NCBI RefSeq assembly: GCF_038561965.1
Contig: NZ_CP139348.1
Coordinates: 3,348,001 to 3,412,000 of the forward strand
From: Stutzerimonas stutzeri
Lineage (GTDB): Bacteria > Pseudomonadota > Gammaproteobacteria > Pseudomonadales > Pseudomonadaceae
DNA length: 64,000 nucleotides
Direction of reading: 5' to 3'
Every line of letters begins with the position of its first letter. Within the stretch, counting starts at the first letter, position 1. Below are positions 35,061 to 44,116 of the stretch, one piece after another. Under the pieces are notes generated by a model. The model worked only from the letters and a program-made list of their open reading frames with translations. It did no database searches and had not been told where the DNA came from. Position numbers and translations under genes: made by a program.

Positions 35061-35696
35061 ATGCCTCTTAGCGCTATCGAGATCGTCCACCAGGACGCCG
35101 CCCTGCTGTTGATCAACAAGCCGACCCTGCTGCTTTCCGTCCCAGGCCGCGCCGAAGACAACCGTGACTGCCTGGTGACCCGTCTGCAGGAAAACGGGTA
35201 CCCCGAAGCCCGCATCGTGCATCGCCTGGATTGGGAAACCTCCGGGCTTATCGTGCTCGCCCGCGACGCCGATTCGCACCGCGAACTGTCCCGCCAGTTT
35301 CATGATCGCGAAACGGAAAAGGCCTACACCGCGCTGTGCTGGGGCCAGCCCGAACAGGACAGCGGCAGCATCGATCTGCCACTGCGTTACGACCCGCCGA
35401 CCAAACCGCGCCACGTGGTCGACCACGAACTGGGCAAGCATGCGCTGACGTTCTGGCGTGTACTCGAACGCTGTGGCGATTTCAGCCGCATCGAGCTGAC
35501 GCCAATCACCGGGCGCTCCCACCAATTGCGAGTCCATATGCTGTCGATCGGGCATCCGCTGCTCGGCGATCGCTTGTACGCCCACGAGCAAGCCCTGCAG
35601 GCTCATGAACGCCTGTGCCTGCATGCCAGCATGTTAACCCTGACCCATCCGCAGACCGGTGAGCGCCTGTGTTTCGAGTGCCCGGCACCGTTTTGA
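35061..35696 (+). CDS. rluA: RluA-type dual-specificity pseudouridine synthase
   Basis: The 211-residue protein has the RluA catalytic motif HRLDWETSGL (about residue 55), KAYTALCWG, and the ITGRSHQLRVHM motif. RluA modifies 23S rRNA U746 and tRNA U32 in E. coli. It lacks an S4 domain, and its size suits RluA rather than RluC/D. GGAAAA lies 6 bases before ATG 35061; an in-frame GTG 12 bases upstream is less likely. Position after minCDE matches P. aeruginosa. Its stop overlaps the next gene by one base (TGATG). Confidence 0.9.
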   Translation: MPLSAIEIVHQDAALLLINKPTLLLSVPGRAEDNRDCLVTRLQENGYPEARIVHRLDWETSGLIVLARDADSHRELSRQFHDRETEKAYTALCWGQPEQDSGSIDLPLRYDPPTKPRHVVDHELGKHALTFWRVLERCGDFSRIELTPITGRSHQLRVHMLSIGHPLLGDRLYAHEQALQAHERLCLHASMLTLTHPQTGERLCFECPAPF

Positions 35697-36271
35697 TGGA
35701 CCGCTTTCTCGACGCCACTAAGGGCGCACCAGAGCACCCCAGCCTGCGAAAAGCGCTCGATCTGTGGTGCGGACCTGCCAGCAAAGCGCTGGATTTGGGT
35801 TGTGGCGCAGGGCGTGACAGCCTCGCCCTGCTGCGTGCTGGATGGGAGGTCGTTGCGCTCGACCAGTCCGTCGATGCGCTGGATGCCCTCTGCGTGCAGG
35901 CTGACTCCAGCATGGCCGGCACACTCACAACGTTGTGCCAGCCTTTCGAAGACAACACACCGCTGCCTGCGGTCGATCTGGCAAACGCAAGCTTCGCGCT
36001 GCCATTCTGCAAGCCAGAGGCCTTCACTGACTGCTGGGCGCGGATAACCGAATGCCTGAACAAGGGTGGCTTATTCGCCGGCCATTTCTTCGGTCCGCGC
36101 GATAGCTGGGCGGCCAAGGATCACACCACCATCCACAGTCATGAGCAGCTGTTGCGACAGTTCGAAAGCTGGGCGCTGCTGGAGCTCAACGAATTCGAAT
36201 TCGACGGCAAGACCGCGATCGGTCGAAGCAAACACTGGCACCTGTTCGAAGTCATTGCCCGCCGCAGCTGA
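35696..36271 (+). CDS. Class I SAM-dependent methyltransferase
   Basis: The 191-residue protein has the SAM-binding motif ALDLGCGAGRDSLALL (about residue 31) and VVALDQSVDALDAL after the second strand. A later strand (GLFAGHFFG) is typical of the class I fold. The start ATG 35696 overlaps the rluA stop, suggesting coupled translation. Such small methyltransferases act on varied small molecules; the TehB/UbiE-like groups are alternatives. The substrate is unknown. Confidence 0.82.
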   Translation: MDRFLDATKGAPEHPSLRKALDLWCGPASKALDLGCGAGRDSLALLRAGWEVVALDQSVDALDALCVQADSSMAGTLTTLCQPFEDNTPLPAVDLANASFALPFCKPEAFTDCWARITECLNKGGLFAGHFFGPRDSWAAKDHTTIHSHEQLLRQFESWALLELNEFEFDGKTAIGRSKHWHLFEVIARRS

Positions 36272-36348
36272 GTATTCCGTTCAGTGGGGCACTGCAGCGG
36301 CGCATTGCGATGGGATAGACTTCGTGACCTGGCAGTCCGGAGTCCGAA

Positions 36349-37638
36349 ATGCGCAAAGCTCTCAACCAAGGCCTGATTGAATATCTGCAGGCATCCCCTA
36401 CCCCGTTCCATGCCACCGAAAACCTTGCCCAGGCGCTGCAAGCCGCAGGCTACCGCGCGCTGGACGAGCGAGAGGTTTGGCATACCGAGGCCGGCGGGCG
36501 TTATTACGTCACCCGTAACGACTCGGCAATCATTGCCTTCCAATTGGGCAGCAAGCCGCTCGTCGAGCACGGGCTTCGCTTGGTTGGTGCTCATACCGAC
36601 AGCCCATGCCTGCGGGTAAAGCCGCAACCGGAACTGCAGCGCCAGGGCTTCTGGCAACTCGGCGTGGAGGTGTATGGCGGTGCGCTGCTTGCCCCCTGGT
36701 TCGACCGCGACTTGTCCCTGGCCGGGCGCGTCACCTATAGCCGAGATGGCCGTATCGAAAGCCAGCTGATCAACTTCAAGGTGCCGATCGCGACGGTACC
36801 GAACCTGGCGATCCACCTGAACCGGGAAGCCAATCAGGGCTGGGCGATCAACGCCCAGAACGAGCTACCGCCGATCCTTGCGCAGATCGCCAGCCAGGAA
36901 AGCCCAGATTTCCGCGCACTGCTGGCCGATCAGCTCGGGCGTGAGCATGGTCTGGTAGCCGATGTGGTACTGGACTTCGAACTGAGCTTCTTCGATACCC
37001 AAGCTGCCGCGGTCATTGGTCTGCATGGCGACTTTATCGCCGGTGCGCGCCTGGACAACCTGCTCTCGTGCTTCGCCGGGTTGCAGGCCTTGCTGAACGC
37101 CGATCCCGAGCATAGCTGTGTGTTGGTCTGCACCGACCACGAGGAAGTCGGCTCCACTTCGCTATGCGGCGCTGACGGCCCTTTCCTTGAGCAGGTGCTG
37201 CGCCGCCTGCTGCCGGATGAAGATGACTTCCAGCGCACCATCAGCCATTCCCTGCTGATCTCTGCCGACAACGCCCATGCCGTGCACCCCAACTATCCCG
37301 ACAAGCACGACGGCAACCACGGCCCCAAGCTCAATGCTGGCCCGGTAATCAAGGTCAATAACAATCAGCGCTACGCCACCAACAGCGAAACCGCGGGATA
37401 TTTCCGCCATCTCTGTCTGGAGAACGAAGTGCCGGTGCAAAGCTTCGTCACCCGCAGCGATATGGGCTGCGGCTCGACCATCGGCCCGATCACGGCAAGC
37501 CAGTTGGGTGTGCGCACAGTCGATATCGGCCTGCCGACCTTCGCCATGCATTCGATTCGAGAGCTAGCCGGAAGCCAGGATCTGGCGCATCTGGTCAAGG
37601 TACTGACCGCCTTCTATAACAGCAGCCAGCTGCCCTGA
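36349..37638 (+). CDS. apeB: M18 family aminopeptidase ApeB
   Basis: The 429-residue metallopeptidase has the M18 motifs GAHTDSPCLRVKP (about residue 82), CTDHEEVGS (about 263) and SDMGCGSTIGP near the C-terminus, including the zinc-ligand His, Asp and Glu residues. It removes N-terminal aspartate or other residues from peptides in the cytoplasm. GGAG lies 7 bases before the ATG. It occupies the position of the M18 gene downstream of minCDE-rluA in P. aeruginosa. Confidence 0.93.
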   Translation: MRKALNQGLIEYLQASPTPFHATENLAQALQAAGYRALDEREVWHTEAGGRYYVTRNDSAIIAFQLGSKPLVEHGLRLVGAHTDSPCLRVKPQPELQRQGFWQLGVEVYGGALLAPWFDRDLSLAGRVTYSRDGRIESQLINFKVPIATVPNLAIHLNREANQGWAINAQNELPPILAQIASQESPDFRALLADQLGREHGLVADVVLDFELSFFDTQAAAVIGLHGDFIAGARLDNLLSCFAGLQALLNADPEHSCVLVCTDHEEVGSTSLCGADGPFLEQVLRRLLPDEDDFQRTISHSLLISADNAHAVHPNYPDKHDGNHGPKLNAGPVIKVNNNQRYATNSETAGYFRHLCLENEVPVQSFVTRSDMGCGSTIGPITASQLGVRTVDIGLPTFAMHSIRELAGSQDLAHLVKVLTAFYNSSQLP

Positions 37639-37705
37639 GCTGGATCACGCGACGAGCAGGCCCCCTGCTCATCGCGCGTTGATCAATCGACCAATGGCGC
37701 GCTGA

Positions 37706-38668
37706 TCAGGAAAGCGCGCTATCGATCACCAGCGCCACCTTCCCTGAAACAGTGTTGCTAGCGAGCGCGGCGAATGCGGCCTCTACATCTGCGATGGCGA
37801 ACGTCTGCTCCAGGCGCGGCGAAAGCTTGCCCTGGGCAAATAGCGGCCAGACCTTCTCCTCCATTTCCGCCAGCAGCCCCGCCTTGTAGTCGGCATCACG
37901 ACTGCGCAACGTAGAGCCGATCAGCTGGATGCGCTTGGCCAGCAGTCCGCCCAGATCCATCTCGGCTTTGCGGCCGCCCATCAGACCAATCATCACCCAG
38001 CGTCCGTCCATCGCCAGCAGCTGCGTGTTAAGCGCCGCGTACTTGGCACCAACGGGATCGAGGATCATGTCGAACGGAGCGAAATCTCGCAGCGCCTCTA
38101 GCGAGTCGCCACGCAGCACTCCACCCTGCGCACCCAACGCTTCGCAGTAGGCCAACCGCTCTGCCGAACCGACACTGACCCAACAGGGATTGCCGAACGC
38201 CTTACACAGCTGGATCGCCGCCGAACCGACGCCGCTGGCACCGGCATGCAGGAGCACCTTGTCGCCGGCCAACAACGCGCCAAGCCGATAGAGATTCAGC
38301 CAGGCCGTGGCATAAACCTCAGGGATCACCGCAGCCTCATGTAGCGACAACCCCTCAGGAACCGGCAGTGCGTGGCGGGCATCGACCACTACCTCTTCAG
38401 CCATGCCGCCGCCAGCCAGCAGAGTGCATACCCGATCCCCCACCTTCCAGCGGCTACGACCATTTACCTCGGCAACCACACCTGCGCATTCCAGGCCCAG
38501 GATGTTGGTCACACCCACAGGCGGTGGATAATGCCCGGCACGTTGCAGCAGGTCCGCACGGTTCAGCCCTGCGGCGGCAACACGGATACGGACTTCGCCT
38601 TCCGCGCATACCGGAGCCGGTCGTTCGGCCCAATCCAGATGCCCCTCGATACCTTGCAATGCCTTCAT
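37706..38668 (-). CDS. NAD(P)H quinone oxidoreductase / PIG3-like zinc-free alcohol dehydrogenase
   Basis: The 320-residue medium-chain dehydrogenase has AAGLNRADLLQRAGHYPPP near the N-terminus and the cofactor-binding HAGASGVGSAAIQL motif near residue 145. The usual zinc-binding Cys/His set is absent, as in quinone oxidoreductases and the PIG3 group. It reduces quinones or enals with NADPH. GGAGG 5 bases before ATG 38668 fixes the start. It is divergent from prc. Confidence 0.88.
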   Translation of the reverse strand: MKALQGIEGHLDWAERPAPVCAEGEVRIRVAAAGLNRADLLQRAGHYPPPVGVTNILGLECAGVVAEVNGRSRWKVGDRVCTLLAGGGMAEEVVVDARHALPVPEGLSLHEAAVIPEVYATAWLNLYRLGALLAGDKVLLHAGASGVGSAAIQLCKAFGNPCWVSVGSAERLAYCEALGAQGGVLRGDSLEALRDFAPFDMILDPVGAKYAALNTQLLAMDGRWVMIGLMGGRKAEMDLGGLLAKRIQLIGSTLRSRDADYKAGLLAEMEEKVWPLFAQGKLSPRLEQTFAIADVEAAFAALASNTVSGKVALVIDSALS

Positions 38669-38842
38669 GCTGCCTCCATAGTGGTTCCTATCTTTGCCCA
38701 CCCAACTGATCGCTCGCTGGCCTTCTTTGACCACCTTTACCATCGGGCTTGTGCTTTCCACCGCCGGACGGAAAACCGAACCGGCGCCTACTTTAGATGG
38801 CCTAATATGCGTTATTCCCTAGCCTTACGTCGCCCCCAAGCC

Positions 38843-40927
38843 ATGAAACGTACGCTGACCTGCACCATTCTCGCCGTCCTTTTCGGACTTAACGCCTCCC
38901 TGGCGATGGCCAAAGCCGTCAGCACGCCGGAGAGCTGGGACTACCTGCAACCCGATCGAGACCAGGTGATCGCCAGCCTCAATGTCGTCGAGTTGCTCAA
39001 GCGCCATCACTACAACAAGCCTCCGTTGAACGACGCGCGCTCGGCGAAGATCTTCGACAGCTATATCCAGATGCTCGACCCTTCGCGCAGCTACTTCCTG
39101 GCATCCGACCTCGAAGAGTTCGGCAAGTGGCGCAACCAGTTCGACGATTTCCTCAAAGGAGGCAATCTCGAGCCAGGCTTTGCCATCTACAAGCGCCACC
39201 TGGAACGGTTGCAGAATCGCCTCAACTACGCGCTGGGCCTGCTCGGCAAAGGCGTCGGCAGCTTCGATTTCACCATCGATGAAGAACTTCTGGTCGATCG
39301 CGAAAAAGCCGCATGGGCCAAGAATATGGCCGAACTCGACGACCTGTGGCGTAAACGCGTCAAGGACGAAGTACTGCGTCTGAAGCTCGCCGGCAAGGAG
39401 CCCGAAGCCATCGAGGAACTGCTGACCAAGCGTTACAAGAATCAGCTGGCACGCCTGAACCAGACGCGCGGCGAGGATGTGTTCCAGACCTACATCAACG
39501 CGTTCGCCCAGTCCTACGATCCGCACACACAGTATCTGTCTCCGGACAACGCGGAGAACTTCGACATCAACATGAGCCTGTCGCTCGAAGGCATCGGCGC
39601 GGTGCTGCAGAGTGACAACGAGCACGTCAAAATCGTGCGCCTTGTTCCGGCAGGCCCCGCCGAGAAGAGCAAGCAACTGGCGCCAGCAGACAAAATCGTC
39701 GGGGTTGGCCAGGCCAACGACGAAATGGTCGACGTCATTGGCTGGCGTCTGGATGAAGTGGTCAAACTCATCCGCGGCCCGAAAGGCTCCGTCGTCCGCC
39801 TGGAAGTCATCCCGGCGAGCAATGCGCCGAATGATCAGAACAGCAAGGTCGTTGCCATTACTCGCGAAGCAGTGAAGCTGGAGGAACAGGCAGCGAAGAA
39901 GTCGGTGCTGGACCTGGAGCATCAAGGTCAGAGCTTCAAGCTCGGCGTGATCGAGATCCCTGCGTTTTACCTTGACTTCAAGGCACTGCGTGCCGGCGAT
40001 CAGAACTACAAGAGCACCACTCGCGACGTGAAGAAACTGCTCTCCGAACTGGAGGCCGAGAAAGTCGACGGTGTGGTCATCGACCTGCGCAACAATGGCG
40101 GCGGCTCGTTGCAGGAAGCTACCGAGCTCACCGGCCTATTCATTGACCAGGGCCCGACCGTACTCGTGCGCAACAGCGATGGCCGCGTGGATGTGCTCGC
40201 CGACGAGCAGACCGGCGTCTATTACAAAGGGCCGCTGGCCGTTCTGGTCAATCGCCTGTCGGCATCCGCGTCGGAGATCTTCGCTGGCGCCATGCAGGAT
40301 TATCACCGCGCGCTGATTCTCGGCGGCCAGACCTTCGGCAAAGGCACCGTGCAGACCATCCAGCCACTCAACCATGGCGAGCTGAAACTTACGCTGGCGA
40401 AGTTCTACCGTGTATCAGGGCAGAGCACGCAGCATCAGGGCGTAATTCCCGATATCACCTACCCGGCGGATGTCGATACTAAGGAAATTGGCGAAAGCGC
40501 CCTTCCCGAGGCCTTACCGTGGGACAGCATTCGCGCCGCCATCAATCCGGATATGAACCCGTTCAAGCCGTTCCTTGCTGAGCTCAAAGCTCGCCATGAG
40601 GCACGCACTGGTGAGAACCCGGACTTTGTGTTCACCCGCGACCGGCTCGCGCTTGCTCAGGAACTGATGCACGACACCACCGTCAGCCTTAATGAAGATA
40701 AGCGCCGCGCTCAGCAGGCGGATATCGAAAAGCGCCAGCTGACGCTGGAGAACGCGCTGCGTCTGGCCAAAGGCGATGAGCCACTGGCCAAACTGGAGAA
40801 GGAAGACGAAACCACGCCGCATAAGGAAGTGGATAAGCTCAAGCCAGAAGATGATGCGTACCTCTCCGAAAGTGGCCGTATCCTTCTGGATTATCTCGGG
40901 CTCAGCTCGGCAATGGCCAAGCACTGA
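38843..40927 (+). CDS. prc: Tail-specific periplasmic protease Prc
   Basis: The 694-residue protein has a signal peptide (about 1-24, ending LAMAKA), a PDZ domain (about 240-330, VKIVRLVPAGPAEKSKQ) and a serine/lysine protease domain. The catalytic Ser is Ser475 in SASASE and the base is Lys500 in FGKGTVQ, 25 residues apart as in E. coli Prc. It degrades periplasmic proteins from the C-terminus and in pseudomonads (AlgO) affects alginate control through MucA. ATG 38843 and an upstream in-frame ATG at 38807 both have poor ribosome sites. A strong terminator follows. Confidence 0.93.
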   Translation: MKRTLTCTILAVLFGLNASLAMAKAVSTPESWDYLQPDRDQVIASLNVVELLKRHHYNKPPLNDARSAKIFDSYIQMLDPSRSYFLASDLEEFGKWRNQFDDFLKGGNLEPGFAIYKRHLERLQNRLNYALGLLGKGVGSFDFTIDEELLVDREKAAWAKNMAELDDLWRKRVKDEVLRLKLAGKEPEAIEELLTKRYKNQLARLNQTRGEDVFQTYINAFAQSYDPHTQYLSPDNAENFDINMSLSLEGIGAVLQSDNEHVKIVRLVPAGPAEKSKQLAPADKIVGVGQANDEMVDVIGWRLDEVVKLIRGPKGSVVRLEVIPASNAPNDQNSKVVAITREAVKLEEQAAKKSVLDLEHQGQSFKLGVIEIPAFYLDFKALRAGDQNYKSTTRDVKKLLSELEAEKVDGVVIDLRNNGGGSLQEATELTGLFIDQGPTVLVRNSDGRVDVLADEQTGVYYKGPLAVLVNRLSASASEIFAGAMQDYHRALILGGQTFGKGTVQTIQPLNHGELKLTLAKFYRVSGQSTQHQGVIPDITYPADVDTKEIGESALPEALPWDSIRAAINPDMNPFKPFLAELKARHEARTGENPDFVFTRDRLALAQELMHDTTVSLNEDKRRAQQADIEKRQLTLENALRLAKGDEPLAKLEKEDETTPHKEVDKLKPEDDAYLSESGRILLDYLGLSSAMAKH

Positions 40928-40980
40928 CAGTAGAAAACGCACCCAATGTCATCAAAATGACATCACTGCGTCGTGAAATG

Positions 40981-41008
40981 AAGGGCCACTCTCGTGGCCC
41001 TTTTTTTT
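40981..41008 (+). terminator. Rho-independent terminator after prc
   Basis: AAGGGCCAC (40981-40989) and GTGGCCCTT (40994-41002) form a 9-bp stem with a TCTC loop, followed by a run of T to 41008. It ends the prc transcript just before the EAL protein gene. Confidence 0.95.
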
Positions 41009-41024
41009 CACACCAGAGATATCC

Positions 41025-42821
41025 ATGACAGTCACCGAGCAGTTGAGCACGCTAGGACACATCCTTGCTCACGGCGACATCACTACGCTGTTCCAACCCA
41101 TCGTCTCGCTCTCGGAGCGGCGCATCCTCGGTTATGAGGCTCTCAGCCGAGGGCCATCTAATGGCCCGCTGCATTCCCCGATCAATCTGCTCGCTACGGC
41201 GCGCCATGCTGGCCGTCTTAACGAACTGGAGATGACCTGCCGAGAGACCGCGTGCCGGCGCTATAGCCAGGGCGCCTTGCGCGGCAAGCTGTTTCTCAAC
41301 GCATCACCGGAAACCTTGCTCGATGCAACTCACAAGCCTGGCCGCACGCTTGAGCTGCTGAATGCCTACGGCATTTCCGCTGACAACGTGGTCATCGAGC
41401 TAACCGAACAGGCCCCCGCTGACGATCTCGAGCTGCTGGACAAAGCGCTTCACCATTACCGCTCGATGGGCTTCAGCATCGCGCTCGACGACCTCGGTGC
41501 CGGTTATTCGAGCCTGCGCCTGTGGTCCGAACTGCGACCCGACTATGTGAAGATCGACCGCTATTTCATCGACGGCATCCATCTTGATCCGGTGAAGCGC
41601 GAGTTCGTTGAGTCGATCCTGAAGATTGCCCGCACGTCACGCACCCAGGTCATCGCAGAAGGTATAGAGCTGCCCGAAGAACTGGCGGTGCTGGCCAGCA
41701 TGGGTGTCGATCTGGTTCAGGGGTACCTGCTGGGACGGCCACAAGAACTACCTGCACTGGATATCGAAGAGATCCTGCCTTCAGCCGAAACCCAGCAGAG
41801 CAGCTTCGCCGAAGAGTCTTGTAACCTGTCCGCACTGCTCATCCGACAATTCTCCATGACAGCAGATCGACCGGTCGCGGAGTTGCTTGAGGCATTTCGC
41901 ATCCAGCCCAATCTGAACTCGATTGCGGTAGTGGACGCCGAGGCGCGACCGGTCGGCATCGTGCACCGCAATCTCATTTCCGATGCGCTACTCAAGCCCT
42001 TCGCCACGGATCTGCTGGCGCGCAAGCCGGTCAGTCGGCTGATGAGTACCGACTTTCTCGCAGTCGGGCTCGAGCAATCCCTGCAGCAAGTCAGCCGCCT
42101 GCTAACGAGTCGTGCTCGTCAACGTATCGAGGAAGATTTCGTCATCACCCAGGCTGGCAGTTATCACGGCGTAGGCCGCGTCATCGACGTCCTTAGATTG
42201 ATAACCGAATTGAAGGTCCAACAGGCGCGCCATGCCAACCCACTGACACTGTTGCCCGGAAACGTGCCAATACAGCAATGCCTGACACGCCTGTTGCTGC
42301 AGAGACGTCAGGCGCTGGTCTGTTACGTCGATATCGACAACTTCAAGCCTTTCAACGACCTCTACGGCTACGGCAAAGGCGACGAAGTGCTGCTGTGTCT
42401 CGCGCAGTGCCTGAACGATCGGGTCGACGCGCGCGTGGATTTCGTTGGCCATATAGGAGGTGATGATTTCATGCTGGTGCTGGGCGCCCTCGACTGGGAA
42501 CGGCGCATCGAACAGCTGCATCATGATTTCATGCTTCGCAGTAAGGCGTTCTACCTGCGAGAACATCTAGAGGCCGAGTGCTTTGTCTCAACCAGTCGGG
42601 ACGGACGAAAACAGCGCTATGCCTTGTTGTCGCTGTCGATCGGGCTCGTCAGCGTGCTTCCGGAGCACACCGACCGCCTGGATGCGGGCAGGCTTGCAGC
42701 ATTGGCGTCGGAGGCCAAGCGTTACGCAAAACAGGTAAGCGGCCCCAGTTCTCATCTAATCGACGCAGGCGAGCCACCGATGGATGCTTACAGCCCCAGC
42801 TGCGCGGCCCTCGCCTTGTAA
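41025..42821 (+). CDS. EAL-CBS-GGDEF cyclic-di-GMP protein
   Basis: The 598-residue cytoplasmic protein has an EAL domain (about 15-245) with EALSRGP, FLNASP, ELTEQ, ALDDLGAGYS, DYVKIDR and QGYLLGRP all present, so phosphodiesterase activity is likely. Two CBS-like repeats (about 270-390) follow, then a GGDEF domain (about 430-580). The GGDEF signature is GGDDF rather than GG(D/E)EF, and no exact inhibitory RxxD site lies upstream, so cyclase activity is doubtful. This three-domain layout matches a known P. aeruginosa protein of the same neighbourhood. Its last 34 bases overlap the convergent Sel1 gene. Confidence 0.88.
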   Translation: MTVTEQLSTLGHILAHGDITTLFQPIVSLSERRILGYEALSRGPSNGPLHSPINLLATARHAGRLNELEMTCRETACRRYSQGALRGKLFLNASPETLLDATHKPGRTLELLNAYGISADNVVIELTEQAPADDLELLDKALHHYRSMGFSIALDDLGAGYSSLRLWSELRPDYVKIDRYFIDGIHLDPVKREFVESILKIARTSRTQVIAEGIELPEELAVLASMGVDLVQGYLLGRPQELPALDIEEILPSAETQQSSFAEESCNLSALLIRQFSMTADRPVAELLEAFRIQPNLNSIAVVDAEARPVGIVHRNLISDALLKPFATDLLARKPVSRLMSTDFLAVGLEQSLQQVSRLLTSRARQRIEEDFVITQAGSYHGVGRVIDVLRLITELKVQQARHANPLTLLPGNVPIQQCLTRLLLQRRQALVCYVDIDNFKPFNDLYGYGKGDEVLLCLAQCLNDRVDARVDFVGHIGGDDFMLVLGALDWERRIEQLHHDFMLRSKAFYLREHLEAECFVSTSRDGRKQRYALLSLSIGLVSVLPEHTDRLDAGRLAALASEAKRYAKQVSGPSSHLIDAGEPPMDAYSPSCAALAL

Positions 42822-43255
42822 CGGTCTGCCTGCGAGGCATCGGCGGCCAGGCCGTGACCTCCGGCGCGATAAAGCTGCTCAAGCCGAACCGCCGCCAGAG
42901 GATGGCCCGCCTCGGCCGCCTTGGCCCACCAACGAGCCGCCTCGTTGCCATCGGGCCCGTGTGATGCGTCTTCGCTCAGGCTGACGACACCCATCTGGTA
43001 AGCCGCCTTGGCATCGCCGGCCTTGGCCGCCAGCCGCAACAGCCGGACACCCTCTAGCTTGGCGCCATGACCACGACCGCGGAAATAGAGAATGTGGCCG
43101 TAGAAGCTCTGCGCACCTACGTTCCCAAGGGCCGCCATTCGTGCGAATTGTCCTTCCATCCAACGCCAGAGTTTCGGCTGCTGCACCGCAAAGTGGGACA
43201 TCATCAACTTGCGTGCGGCGAAATAACCGAGCCTCGCGCGTAGCCGCCCCAGCAT
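42788..43255 (-). CDS. Sel1-repeat protein
   Basis: The 155-residue product has at least two Sel1/TPR-like repeats (VGAQSFYGHILYFRGRGHGAK; AAYQMGVVSLSED; AARWWAKAAEAGHPLAAVRL), a protein-interaction scaffold. The N-terminus is basic (MLGRLRARLGYFAARKL) without a clear signal peptide. ATG 43255 overlaps the stop of the upstream gene (TGATG). It is last in a three-gene overlapping operon, and its 3' end overlaps the convergent EAL protein gene. Confidence 0.78.
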   Translation of the reverse strand: MLGRLRARLGYFAARKLMMSHFAVQQPKLWRWMEGQFARMAALGNVGAQSFYGHILYFRGRGHGAKLEGVRLLRLAAKAGDAKAAYQMGVVSLSEDASHGPDGNEAARWWAKAAEAGHPLAAVRLEQLYRAGGHGLAADASQADRYKARAAQLGL

Positions 43256-43623
43256 CAGACGTCCTCCGGATAGTTGAACTCGAACACGCGCGCCACTTCT
43301 CCAGCATGCCACGAGGCGGCTGCGGCACCATCAGCGGGCCCGGAGAAGCGCCCTAGTTGCGAAGCGCACTCGAAGAAGCCTGTGCGGGGCAAACGACTAG
43401 CGCCCTGGCTGATAACCAGCGCACTGCGCAACGGCCGCTCGGCACGGGCATCCAGCGCGGCAAGATGCTCCAGGGCAGCGGTCAGCGTCTGCATCGCAGG
43501 GGTGGGTAGTTGAAGGCGCTCGACCAGCGCCCGGTAGGTTACCAAATGCCGTTGGCGGCGCGCGGCATCAAGCTCACAAAGCAATGCCAGCCAGTGTTGG
43601 CGGCTGATGGATACTGACGTCAA
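43255..43623 (-). CDS. Hypothetical protein of the HTH/Sel1 operon (122 aa)
   Basis: The 122-residue soluble protein is mostly helical (RQHWLALLCELDAARRQR, LQTLTAALEHLAALDAR-like pattern) with a Trp-containing C-terminal strand (ASWHAGEVARVFEFNYPED). No motif is recognised. Its start overlaps the stop of the HTH gene (ATGA) and its stop overlaps the Sel1 start (TGATG), so the three are co-translated. It may be a partner of the HTH protein; that is inference from context. Confidence 0.65.
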   Translation of the reverse strand: MTSVSISRQHWLALLCELDAARRQRHLVTYRALVERLQLPTPAMQTLTAALEHLAALDARAERPLRSALVISQGASRLPRTGFFECASQLGRFSGPADGAAAASWHAGEVARVFEFNYPEDV

Positions 43624-43949
43624 GCGTCATCCTCCCAACCGGTGATTTCCAACGCGCGTGCCAGCGCGCGGCGAATCGCAGCATCGGGCTCGCGCTCCCC
43701 TGCCTCGATCAACCCAAGGTACGCCGGGCTGATACCTACCGAGCGCGCCAATACTTCCAGCGTCAGGCCTTTGGCCTCTCGCAGGAGTGGCAGTTGACTC
43801 AGTACGGGGCGTGGCTGGCCAGCCGTAGGCACAGAGGCTGCGGCCGTCGGAGGCCGGACTCCGACAGCGTTGAGAAGTGCCTGGTACTCGTCCCATGGCA
43901 GAACGGCGTATTCCGGCGAGCCGTCACGCATGATGACCTGAACATTCAT
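43620..43949 (-). CDS. XRE-family HTH protein with an antitoxin-like N-terminus
   Basis: The 109-residue protein has a C-terminal XRE helix-turn-helix (about 55-105: LPLLREAKGLTLEVLARSVGISP). Its first 30 residues (MNVQVIMRDGSPEYAVLPWDEYQALL) resemble the N-terminus of Phd/prevent-host-death antitoxins. It probably binds DNA and controls this operon. No typical toxin gene is recognised; the downstream protein has no known toxin fold. The start is ATG 43949; the stop overlaps the next gene. Confidence 0.78.
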   Translation of the reverse strand: MNVQVIMRDGSPEYAVLPWDEYQALLNAVGVRPPTAAASVPTAGQPRPVLSQLPLLREAKGLTLEVLARSVGISPAYLGLIEAGEREPDAAIRRALARALEITGWEDDA

Positions 43950-44116
43950 CCGTATTCCCCTGGCGTCCTCGATCAGAGGCGGAATCTTAACAGCCCTCGA
44001 CGCTCCTTGAAGCTACCAACCTGCCGCATGCGACAGGGAATCGGGATCAGTACCGCAAATGTGCGATCAGTATCGACAAACGGACGAGCGATGCATGCCT
44101 ACCTGAGTTCGAGCTA

